Assembly (NCBI GenBank): GCA_945901025.1
Contig: CAMDJW010000002.1
Location: 264,004-328,003 of the forward strand
Direction: 5' to 3'
Length of the DNA: 64,000 bases
From: Spirosoma fluviale
GTDB taxonomy: Bacteria > Bacteroidota > Bacteroidia > Cytophagales > Spirosomataceae
This document shows, in pieces, positions 10,434-19,213 of the stretch. Under the pieces are notes generated by a model, which was given only the letters and a program-made list of their open reading frames with translations, ran no database searches and had not been told where the DNA came from. Positions within the stretch are counted from its first letter, which is position 1; each line of letters opens with the position of its first letter. Both the position numbers and the translations under genes were made by a program.

Positions 10434-12138
10434 ACAAGTTGACGATTACATTTTTTATTTTGGTTAAGATTTTAACTTTTTTAAATGTGCGGTAACTGAT
10501 GGGTAGGGAAACAAATTCGAAATTCTTTTTTCTATTTATTTTTTTCAAGAAATAGGATAGGCTTTTGTAGGGGATATCATGTTTTGATTTGATCAAATAA
10601 ATCCCGCTGAGTGGATCAGGCATAATTCTCCAAAATCGAATAAAATAGACAATACTAACCCAATATGAGGTAATGAGGGCGAATAAATAGATCAAATTAG
10701 ACTCTACAATGGAGTGTTTGAACGAGTTGATTAGTTGGCGCCTCGACTCAAATCTTGATCCAATAACAGCATCCAATTGGTTTAGTTGCATGATTCGAAT
10801 CCAAGCATCTATTTCATAAAGAGACACTTTACCCGAAGCATCTAAATGCAGCGTGTAGGAAGAAGACTCTTTTTCTCCAGCTTGATAGAATTTGATAATC
10901 CTTGTTGGATCGCTATTAAGACTTCCCATTTCATTATGGTAATAGTCCTTAATAAATTCCTCGGTATTCTTGGCAAAAGAGATGAGCACGGGAACTTCTC
11001 CCAACTTAATATCCAGTGATCGATTGATCCAAGTCCATAACTTTTGCCCATCGTGTTTCCCTGAAGGATCAGCAACATTAGCGGTGGTCAAGTTGGGAAG
11101 CGATTGATTAGGCTTGATAACTGAATTTGTATCTACAATAATGGAGTCAAAAAAATCACAATTTGTTTGGTCTAATTCATGGAGAATTTTTTGTGTAAAC
11201 TCGTCAAATTGAATATTTCTAATGTCGTTATCATAATTATTATTGACAACTAATACCTTTTGGGCCTTCGATTTTAGGATTGAATTCTTACAAATTCGAT
11301 ACGAGGGAAGGAGGGAAGAAAACTGCGTTCCAGATCCGAAAATGATTAAATCTGCCTCTTTCAAAGCCTTTATGGCTTCTTTGGATAAAGACGGTATTTT
11401 TGAAATTCTAGCTATTTCTTCCTTGTTATATTTGCCTTGTTTATCGAGCGCATTAAGCTCATCTAGAGGCAATAAATAAAAATCTGAAAGGGGCTTATTG
11501 CCATCGTAGTTGACAATATCCGCTTCATTAGCTAAAAAATTACCCTCCCCGTCAAAGGCCACTAATTTAGAATCGTCAGCTGTGGATATATTGATAATTT
11601 TAGCTGTTAATTCAAATTGAGTTGTTAGCAGATATAGCGCAAGGTTGAAATCATTTGTTTCCGCATAAATACCACCTATTATGATATTACCAACACTAAA
11701 ACCATTTAAAATGGAAAAGTTATGGGTAAATTTTAAAAGCTTTTGAGAACCTAATTCAAAGTATCGCGTGATGAAATTTTCTGAACGGCGGTCTAAAGCA
11801 TAATGTTCTTGAATCAGATTTTTGATCAATTCTTCAGGGTTATGCAAAAGAACTCTGGTTTCTTCTTCACTTAATCGATGTTCAAAAAGCTTTTTTAGAT
11901 TGCGGTTATAATCGGTGAAATCATCTAAAATATAGGTGAAATTCTTGCGATAATCTGAGGGTCCAAGCATACCTTGGTTGGCACTCCGAATAACTCCCGT
12001 TGAAAGCCCGTCGTCATATCCGTTGATTAAAAGGCTTAAATTCACATAGGATAAATCTTTTAAATGCTTAATAAAATTAGCATTTCCATTACCCCCTGTA
12101 AAAACAACGACGTTCATAATAAACTTGATAAGTTTCAA
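10417..12138 (-). CDS. CofD/YvcK-like domain protein with GT2-like C-terminal region
   Basis: N-term VVVFTGGNGNANFI...NGYDDGLSTGVIR...GMLGPSDYRKN...SVGNIIIGGI...ADLIIFGSGTQFSSLLP parallels YvcK/CofD; C-term YTLHLDASGKVSLYEIDAWIRIMQLNQLDAVIGSRF...PDPLSGIYLIK...FVSLPISYRTFKK parallels GT2; likely start MNVVVFTGG at 12117. Confidence 0.75.
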   Translation of the reverse strand: MKLIKFIMNVVVFTGGNGNANFIKHLKDLSYVNLSLLINGYDDGLSTGVIRSANQGMLGPSDYRKNFTYILDDFTDYNRNLKKLFEHRLSEEETRVLLHNPEELIKNLIQEHYALDRRSENFITRYFELGSQKLLKFTHNFSILNGFSVGNIIIGGIYAETNDFNLALYLLTTQFELTAKIINISTADDSKLVAFDGEGNFLANEADIVNYDGNKPLSDFYLLPLDELNALDKQGKYNKEEIARISKIPSLSKEAIKALKEADLIIFGSGTQFSSLLPSYRICKNSILKSKAQKVLVVNNNYDNDIRNIQFDEFTQKILHELDQTNCDFFDSIIVDTNSVIKPNQSLPNLTTANVADPSGKHDGQKLWTWINRSLDIKLGEVPVLISFAKNTEEFIKDYYHNEMGSLNSDPTRIIKFYQAGEKESSSYTLHLDASGKVSLYEIDAWIRIMQLNQLDAVIGSRFESRRQLINSFKHSIVESNLIYLFALITSYWVSIVYFIRFWRIMPDPLSGIYLIKSKHDIPYKSLSYFLKKINRKKNFEFVSLPISYRTFKKVKILTKIKNVIVNLFGLYV

Positions 12139-12258
12139 AGTTAATGGATTTTAATGAAATGAGATTTGCTAAAATTATTTTTAGGGGTATTATTTCAAAA
12201 TAATTTGGCGATTTGTTGTAAATTGGGGGCTCTTAAAAGCAAAGCCTTATTACCTGAG

Positions 12259-14007
12259 ATGCAAAAAATTATTTTACTTTTATTTTTTAGTTTATTTTTA
12301 TTAGGTAGAACTTCAGCTCAAACTTTTGGCTCATTTACTTTCAATAAATTACCCCAAGATTTTCAATTATATCCTAGAGAGTCTACGAATTTTGCTGATA
12401 TTACGGTGGAAGGAGTAGCAAAATCTGCCGAGTTTACCGCCGTTTCCATTCGAGTTTTGCGAAATAGTGCCAACAATAAATACCAGAAAGTGGCTTTAAC
12501 CTTCAGCGGATCCTCGGCTAAATTTTCAACTAAATTTCAAATCCCAGCAGAATTAGCAGAATATGATTTTGAGGTATACGGGTTCAAAGGAAAAGATTCT
12601 AGCTTAGTTGTTAAGCGAAAAAATATAGTCGCCGGCGATGTTTTTTATGTCACCGGACAATCGAATGCATGGATTGGGCCCATTGATGATTTGGTATATC
12701 AGGGTGAATGGGTAAGGTCATTCGGCGCAGTTCAGGGAAATGAAAATTTTGGGCCTTATAGTTTAGCTGATACTTTATGGTCACTTCCTGTGGGTCGTGC
12801 CAGAATTGGGCCTTGGGCTGCAGAGATGGCTAGATTACTTTATGAATCTGAAAAAATCCCAATTTCGATCATAAATTCGGCTGCCGGTGGGTCCAATATT
12901 GATTGGCTTTCAATTCTAGATGGCAATATTTCATCTCCAGATGGAGGAAATATCATGTATTATAAAGCCTTGAAATCTGGAACTTTAAACCATGTCAAAG
13001 GAATCATTTACCGACAAGGAGAATCCGAAGCCGCGGCTTCCATAGGCACCAAATATACATGGGGGGTAAAATTTGAAAGCCTAAAACAAAAATATAAAAA
13101 GTTTTTTCCAAGCTCTCAGTTTCTATTTGTTTCACAAAACAACGTGTACGAATATCCTTATCCTGAGGCCGCTTATGTTCGAGAGGATCAAAGAAAACAA
13201 GCATATGATCCTTATGTAAAGGTTTATGCAACGGTGGGAATCAAAGGTTTTGACCGACTTCATTACAGCAATGATGGATATCGCCAAGCGGCTTATGAAC
13301 AATTTAGAATTATCTCAAAAGAGATTTACAAGCGTAATTGGCCCACCGAAATTAATAGCCCAAAAATCCAAAGAGCGTACTTTCTATCTGAAAAAGATCG
13401 AGATAAACTTTTCATTGATTTTGAAGAAGGGCAAAATATTGTAATTCCTAATGACACAATGGTCGTAGACCTAAAAAACAAAACACATAAATTAAGCCTC
13501 GCTGATCAATTTTTTTGGGATGAAATAAACACTAAATCCATGTCAAAAAATATCAAAAAGATCGAAGTGATTAACGGGAAAAAAATAGCCATCACTTTTA
13601 CCTTACAATATGAAGGCAATATTGTGAGTTACATTCCTAGCTTTCATTCAAATTTTGTCGTAGGCCTTACCGAGTATCCATATCCTGGGCCTTATTTAAA
13701 AAATAAATTAGGCATGAGGGCGCTTGGATTTTCTGGATTTCCTATTCAAATGGTTGACGGAGAATCTGACGTTTTCACCATTGGGCCAAACCCCGCAACT
13801 AAACAATTTACCCTGCGCTGGCCTCGTTTGATTCAAGGAAGTATTAAAATTTATGATATGAATGGCTTTGTATTCTACACGGATACGATAGACGTGGAGC
13901 GTGAAAGGGTTGTGGATGTAACCAACTGGCCTAATGCCAATTATTTTATTTCCTACATTAGTAGAGAAGGAAGGACGAGTACAAAGAGGCTTGTTATTAT
14001 CAATTAA
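12259..14007 (+). CDS. Sialate O-acetylesterase-like SGNH esterase with T9SS-type C-terminal sorting domain
   Basis: FYVTGQSNAWIG; IINSAAGGSNIDW; C-term FTIGPNPATKQFTLRWP...STKRLVIIN; signal peptide begins at M 12259 (ORF track start 12166). Confidence 0.8.
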   Translation: MQKIILLLFFSLFLLGRTSAQTFGSFTFNKLPQDFQLYPRESTNFADITVEGVAKSAEFTAVSIRVLRNSANNKYQKVALTFSGSSAKFSTKFQIPAELAEYDFEVYGFKGKDSSLVVKRKNIVAGDVFYVTGQSNAWIGPIDDLVYQGEWVRSFGAVQGNENFGPYSLADTLWSLPVGRARIGPWAAEMARLLYESEKIPISIINSAAGGSNIDWLSILDGNISSPDGGNIMYYKALKSGTLNHVKGIIYRQGESEAAASIGTKYTWGVKFESLKQKYKKFFPSSQFLFVSQNNVYEYPYPEAAYVREDQRKQAYDPYVKVYATVGIKGFDRLHYSNDGYRQAAYEQFRIISKEIYKRNWPTEINSPKIQRAYFLSEKDRDKLFIDFEEGQNIVIPNDTMVVDLKNKTHKLSLADQFFWDEINTKSMSKNIKKIEVINGKKIAITFTLQYEGNIVSYIPSFHSNFVVGLTEYPYPGPYLKNKLGMRALGFSGFPIQMVDGESDVFTIGPNPATKQFTLRWPRLIQGSIKIYDMNGFVFYTDTIDVERERVVDVTNWPNANYFISYISREGRTSTKRLVIIN

Positions 14008-14401
14008 TCTCATCCACATCGTTGATAAAATAACAGTGTGGATGGTTTTGCATTCCAATTTTTGGATAATAGCCTTCAGCCGCGGGAGCCGCTAATAAAA
14101 TCAATTTTGCTCTTGGGATATTAATTTTCAACAATCTAATTGATTCCTTCCCTATGCCTTTGGATTGATATTTCTCGTCCAAAGCCAAGTAAGTCGTATA
14201 AACAAAATCAGTCATCGCGCGCGCTAAACCAACCAACTTCCCATTTTCATACGCCCCAATGTAGTAGTTGGCATGCGCCAACATACTCTCCATCGCCTCC
14301 AAGTCCGACAAAGGCCTACGTAAACCTAAGGTGGACTTCTTTAAAATATCAATCAAATCATGCACTGAAATTTCTGGATTAATCTGGTAACTAATCTGCA
14401 T
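14000..14401 (-). CDS. GNAT family N-acetyltransferase
   Basis: YLALDEKYQSKGIGKESIRLL acetyl-CoA motif; probable start MQISYQINPE at 14401 (ORF track 14470). Confidence 0.85.
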   Translation of the reverse strand: MQISYQINPEISVHDLIDILKKSTLGLRRPLSDLEAMESMLAHANYYIGAYENGKLVGLARAMTDFVYTTYLALDEKYQSKGIGKESIRLLKINIPRAKLILLAAPAAEGYYPKIGMQNHPHCYFINDVDEIN

Positions 14402-14533
14402 GGAATTTATTTGTAATGAGTTGAACAAATTAAATAAGTAATTTAAAAAATCTTCTTTCAGGGATGGCAAAGAAATTACACTTAGTTAACAAATCTTTTT
14501 TTTCTCTTTACTACCTTGCAGCTTAAACACATT

Positions 14534-16978
14534 AAAATGAAATTATCTACTCCTATTAACCTACTCATTTGCCTATTCATTCCTTTTTTAGGAATTAGTC
14601 AATCGAAATCTCTCGCGGGCCAATTAGCCTCCAAACGAGTGACCTTACCAAATAGCTGGAAGCTTTCCCCACATGGAAAATCGGTGTCTTTGGGTGACCT
14701 GCCTCTCAACCTAGTCGTGTCGCCCAATAAATTGTACATGGTGGCAACCAACAATGGACAGAGTATTCAAAGTCTCCAATTATTTAATGTAAAAAAAGGT
14801 GAGATTGTCGACAGCAAAGTCATTCCGAAATCTTGGTACGGACTAAAAATTGCTGCTGACAACAAAACGATTTATGCCTCAGGGGGAAATGATAATGTCA
14901 TTTTACACTTTGAGATAGACCAAGATAAACTCGTTGACAAAGGAACCATCGCTTTAAGTAATATCCCTAAAGACAATATATCGCCGGCCGGAATTGATTT
15001 AGATGATGCAACGGGTATTCTTTATGTCGTTACGAAGGAAAACAATAAACTCTATTTAGTCGATACTCGCCAACAAAAAGTTCAGGAATCCTTCGCGCTA
15101 CCTGCGGAAGGATACACGTGTCTTTTGGATAAATCAAAAGGGATTCTTTATATTTCTGTTTGGGGTGGACGCCAAATTTTACCCTTTGACATAAAAACTA
15201 AACAATTCCAAAAAGCGATTCAAGTAGGTGATCATCCGAACGAAATGGTTTTGACAAAGAATGGAAAAACCCTTTTTGTGGCCAACGCAAACGACAACTC
15301 TGTTTCGGTCATTGATCTTGAAAAAGGAAAAGAAATTGAAGTTTTAAATGCTGCTTTATTTCCAAATTCATTAGAAGGCTCATCCACGAACGGTATCGCT
15401 CTTTCCGAAGACGAGGAAAAATTATACATCGCAAATGCCGATAACAATTGCTTAGCCGTTTTTGAAGTGGAAGATTTAGGCAAATCAAAATCCTTAGGAT
15501 TCATTCCAGTCGGTTGGTACCCGACCCAAGTAAAAGTCGTTAACGGGATGGTTTATGTAGCCAATGGAAAAGGGTTTTCCTCTTTTGCCAATCCAAAAGG
15601 ACCTAACCCAGTCGCTAAAACACAAACCGTTACCTTTCAAAAATCAGATAATAATCGCGCCGTCCGAAATGAATACATCGGTGGATTAATGAAAGGGACG
15701 ATGTCCATTTTCCCAGAGCCTTCAGCCGCTGATATGGCTATCTTATCCAAAGCTGTTTACCAAAATACGCCATATACCAAAGCGGGAGAAATGAACGCAA
15801 AAGGGGAAAAAGGAAATCCAATTCCCATGAAAGTGGGTGACAAGTCGCCTATCAAATATGTCTTTTATATCCTGAAGGAAAATAGGACTTATGACCAGGT
15901 TTTAGCAGATGTAAAGGGAGGAAATGGCGATACTACTTTGTTATTATTTGGCGAAAAATACACGCCTAACCAACATAAACTTGTCAAGGATTTTGTTCTT
16001 TTGGATAACTTTTATGTGGATGGTGAAGTAAGTTCTGATGGGCACAATTGGTCTACATCGGCTCATGCCACAGATTATTTAGAAAAAACATGGCCGACTT
16101 CCTATGGCGGCCGTGGAGGAAAATACGATGGCGAGGGAAATCGCGAAATCGCTAATCCTAAAAATGGTTTTATCTGGGATTACTGCAAGAGGGCTGGGGT
16201 CAGTTATCGGACTTATGGTGAATTTGCAGATGACTTTAAACCGAACATCCCATCTATCGCGGGACATTTTTGCACGTATTTCCCTTCGTTTGACCAAAAT
16301 ATTATGGACACGTTAAGGTTTAACCGTTGGCGAAAAGACTTCGATTCCTTATTAGTCAAAGGTCAAGTGCCGCACTTTAATTCATTGCGTTTCCCAAATG
16401 ACCATACCGAAGGACAGAAAATTGGTGCAAAAACCCCTTATGCTTACGTTGCCGACAATGACTATGCCATTGGATTGTTTGTCGAGCACCTTTCCAAGTC
16501 TCCTATTTGGAAAGAAACGGCCATTTTTATTATCGAAGATGACGCACAAAACGGTTCCGATCACGTAGACGCACACCGTACAACCGCTTATGTAGCGGGA
16601 GGATTTGTAAAAAGAGGTTTTGTGGACCACACTCCTTATTCTACCTCCTCGATGTTACGAACGATGGAATTAATTTTAGGTTTGCCTCCAATGAGTCAAT
16701 ATGACGCATCCGCCACACCGATGTTTAGAAGTTTTTCTTCTAAAGCCACATTAACTCCTTTTAATCATATTTTACCAAAAGTAGATCTCTTTGAAAAAAA
16801 TACCAAGGAGAATGCGAGTTCTCGGTTAAGCGAAAAGTTTGATTTCTCTAAAGAAGATTCCGCTCCAGATTTAGAGCTTAATCAGGTTATTTGGAAAGCT
16901 GTCAGAGGGGAAGATTCCGAAATGCCGGCACCAAGAAGAGCTGCGTTGTTGAACACAGTAGAAGAAGATGAAGATTAA
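14534..16978 (+). CDS. YncE-like beta-propeller / phosphoesterase (alkaline phosphatase superfamily) fusion
   Basis: Propeller repeats (SVIDLEKGKEI...NGIALSEDEEKLYIANADNNCLAVF) then YVFYILKENRTYDQVLAD...SSDGHNWSTSAHATDYLEKTWP; probable start MKLSTPINLL. Confidence 0.87.
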   Translation, partial: KMKLSTPINLLICLFIPFLGISQSKSLAGQLASKRVTLPNSWKLSPHGKSVSLGDLPLNLVVSPNKLYMVATNNGQSIQSLQLFNVKKGEIVDSKVIPKSWYGLKIAADNKTIYASGGNDNVILHFEIDQDKLVDKGTIALSNIPKDNISPAGIDLDDATGILYVVTKENNKLYLVDTRQQKVQESFALPAEGYTCLLDKSKGILYISVWGGRQILPFDIKTKQFQKAIQVGDHPNEMVLTKNGKTLFVANANDNSVSVIDLEKGKEIEVLNAALFPNSLEGSSTNGIALSEDEEKLYIANADNNCLAVFEVEDLGKSKSLGFIPVGWYPTQVKVVNGMVYVANGKGFSSFANPKGPNPVAKTQTVTFQKSDNNRAVRNEYIGGLMKGTMSIFPEPSAADMAILSKAVYQNTPYTKAGEMNAKGEKGNPIPMKVGDKSPIKYVFYILKENRTYDQVLADVKGGNGDTTLLLFGEKYTPNQHKLVKDFVLLDNFYVDGEVSSDGHNWSTSAHATDYLEKTWPTSYGGRGGKYDGEGNREIANPKNGFIWDYCKRAGVSYRTYGEFADDFKPNIPSIAGHFCTYFPSFDQNIMDTLRFNRWRKDFDSLLVKGQVPHFNSLRFPNDHTEGQKIGAKTPYAYVADNDYAIGLFVEHLSKSPIWKETAIFIIEDDAQNGSDHVDAHRTTAYVAGGFVKRGFVDHTPYSTSSMLRTMELILGLPPMSQYDASATPMFRSFSSKATLTPFNHILPKVDLFEKNTKENASSRLSEKFDFSKEDSAPDLELNQVIWKAVRGEDSEMPAPRRAALLNTVEEDED

Positions 16979-19073
16979 CTCTAATTTGAATATTGATTTT
17001 TTTAGGTATGTCCTAAGCTTTACTAACTTTTCAAAAGTTAGTAAAGCTAAAGGACATAAAAAATGGCTCATTTTTATTTTATCAGTTAATTGGATTACTC
17101 CATTTGTGAGTTTTGGACAGATAAATAATCCCGACACCCTAGCCAATGTTGTTGTTAGTGCTAGTAGGCAACAAATTTCAGCTTTAAAAACTCCCTATTC
17201 CGTTAGTGTGTTCACGCACAAAGAAATTAATCATTTGGCACCTCGTGCCACTCCAGATATGCTTTCGAATATCCCAGGAGTCTTCATTCAAAAAACGAAT
17301 TTAGGAGGTGGTTCTGCATTTGTCAGGGGCTTAACAGGGAATCAAACGCTACTCATTATCGACGGAATTCGATTTAATAATTCCACCTTTCGTTATGGCC
17401 CCAATCAATACCTTAATACCATAGATCCATCCATTATATCCAAAATAGAATTGTTAAAAGGAAGCGGATCCGTCCAATATGGATCAGATGCATTAACGGG
17501 TATCGTCAATTTCTTCACGCTTCAACCTGAATTTGCTGCTCAAAAAACCTTTGGGGGCCAATTGTCAGCGCGAATCGCCACACAAAGAATGGAGCTGAGC
17601 GAGCAGGTAAAAATGAGTTATGCCTCAGAAAATACGGGTATCATTTTGGTGGGCGCTAATAAAAAATTTGGTGATATAGTAAGAGGGGGTGGTTTAGGGT
17701 TGCAAGGCCCAACAGGTTATAATGAGTGGGATTTTTTTGGCAAAATTCGACAAAAAGTTTCAAAAACATGGGTTTTGGAAGGCCTGATTCAAACCACTCA
17801 GCAAACCCAAGTCCCCGTTTTTCATAAAATCAAATTGGAAAATTTCAAAATCAATGAAATGGATTTGCAAAAATTCCAAAGAAGCTATTTAAAAGCTATT
17901 GGTCAATACGAAAATCCCATTTTTAAAAAAATCGAGCTTTCCATATCCCAACAAACCAGTATCGAACAAAGAAAACTTCAAAAAAATGCATCTTCAACTC
18001 TTCGTGCAGAAAGAGACCTAGTGAATACGGTTGGAATTTTGGCCGATATACAAAGTCAATTTTCTCCAAAATGGTCCGCTCATAGTGGCATCGATTATTT
18101 TAATGACCGGATAAATAGTACCAGGGAGGATATTAATTTAACAAGTAATTTGATCAAACCCTTAAGGGGACTTTACCCAAATAATGCTGGATATCAATAC
18201 CAATCCGTCTATTCCATCCATCATTTAGACTTCAATGCATGGCAAGTGGAAACCGGTTTGCGCTTTCACCAAAACGTGGCTAGTTTGCCTGATACCACAC
18301 TGGGTTTATCGAAGGTAAAATCAAGTGCTTTAGTCTATTCATTAGGAATAGCCCGCGCTATCACTTCAGGAATCTCCGTCTATGTAAATACAAGTTCAGG
18401 GTTTAGGGCGCCAAATATGGACGATTTGGGTAGTCTGGGTATTGTAGATTTCAGGTATGAGCTACCTGCTTTTGATCTAAAGCCCGAATATTCTCAAAAT
18501 TATGAGATGGGAATCAAAATTTCAAAAGCTGCCTTTTTTCAGGAATTTACCCTTTTCCAAACCGAATTGGAAAATTTAATCACCCGTATAAAAACATCCA
18601 ATGTCATTCAGGGCTATTCAGTGTACGAAAAAAGAAATGTGGATCAAGCATTTTTACGAGGAGCAGAATGGAGTGGCCGATTTGATCTTTCAAATTCCTT
18701 TTCTACCAAAGCTAATATTTCCTACGTCTATGGCCAGAGCGTAACATTAAACGAACCCATGCGGCGCATACCTCCGTTGCATGGTGGCTTTAACCTAAGC
18801 TATTCAAGAAAAAAACTGTTTTTAAATTCTGAACTTTTATTTGCCGCTACTCAAAACAGGTTAAGTGCAGGAGATAAAGCAGATAATCGAATGAATCCCT
18901 CAGGAACTCCTGGGTGGGCAATAATCAATGTTCAGGCCAATTACCTATTTAATTCTCACTTTAGCATTTCTTTACAAGCTCAAAATATTGGCGATGTCGA
19001 TTACCGCATGCATGGATCTGGCATCAATGGTGTAGGAAGAAGTTTATGGGGTCAAATTCACTTGAAATTTTAA
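16968..19073 (+). CDS. TonB-dependent receptor
   Basis: Plug LKTPYSVSVFTHKEINHLAPRATPDMLSNIPGVFIQ...GGGSAFVRGLTGNQTLLIIDGIR and beta-barrel C-terminus ending in F. Confidence 0.92.
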   Translation: MKINSNLNIDFFRYVLSFTNFSKVSKAKGHKKWLIFILSVNWITPFVSFGQINNPDTLANVVVSASRQQISALKTPYSVSVFTHKEINHLAPRATPDMLSNIPGVFIQKTNLGGGSAFVRGLTGNQTLLIIDGIRFNNSTFRYGPNQYLNTIDPSIISKIELLKGSGSVQYGSDALTGIVNFFTLQPEFAAQKTFGGQLSARIATQRMELSEQVKMSYASENTGIILVGANKKFGDIVRGGGLGLQGPTGYNEWDFFGKIRQKVSKTWVLEGLIQTTQQTQVPVFHKIKLENFKINEMDLQKFQRSYLKAIGQYENPIFKKIELSISQQTSIEQRKLQKNASSTLRAERDLVNTVGILADIQSQFSPKWSAHSGIDYFNDRINSTREDINLTSNLIKPLRGLYPNNAGYQYQSVYSIHHLDFNAWQVETGLRFHQNVASLPDTTLGLSKVKSSALVYSLGIARAITSGISVYVNTSSGFRAPNMDDLGSLGIVDFRYELPAFDLKPEYSQNYEMGIKISKAAFFQEFTLFQTELENLITRIKTSNVIQGYSVYEKRNVDQAFLRGAEWSGRFDLSNSFSTKANISYVYGQSVTLNEPMRRIPPLHGGFNLSYSRKKLFLNSELLFAATQNRLSAGDKADNRMNPSGTPGWAIINVQANYLFNSHFSISLQAQNIGDVDYRMHGSGINGVGRSLWGQIHLKF
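17007..17092 (+). repeat. Copy 1 of 86-nt hairpin-bearing element
   Basis: TATGTCCT-A-AGCTTTACTAACTTTT-C-AAAAGTTAGTAAAGCT-AA-AGGACATA, then AAAAATGGCTC...TTTTATCAGTTAATTG; same sequence +2070 nt downstream with 9 mismatches and no indels. Confidence 0.92.
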
Positions 19074-19076
19074 TTC

Positions 19077-19162
19077 TATATCCTAAGCTTTACTAACTTT
19101 TGAAAAGTTAGTAAAGCTAAAGGATATAAAAAATGGCTCCCAATGCTTTTATCAGTTAATTG
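19077..19162 (+). repeat. Copy 2 of 86-nt hairpin-bearing element
   Basis: TATATCCT-A-AGCTTTACTAACTTTT-G-AAAAGTTAGTAAAGCT-AA-AGGATATA, then AAAAATGGCTC...TTTTATCAGTTAATTG; starts 3 nt after the receptor stop codon. Confidence 0.92.
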
Positions 19163-19213
19163 AATGTAAGAAATATTGATTAAACATTTTGGCTATTAAT
19201 TTGTTACCTGAGC

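Noticed and set aside
13708-14058. 116-aa minus-strand ORF
   Set aside because: Antisense to the esterase T9SS-domain coding region and overlaps the GNAT gene in another frame.
16968-19213. Composite transposon or IS bounded by the two hairpin elements
   Set aside because: No transposase or integrase between the copies and no target-site duplication visible; kept as a repeated structured element rather than a mobile element call.
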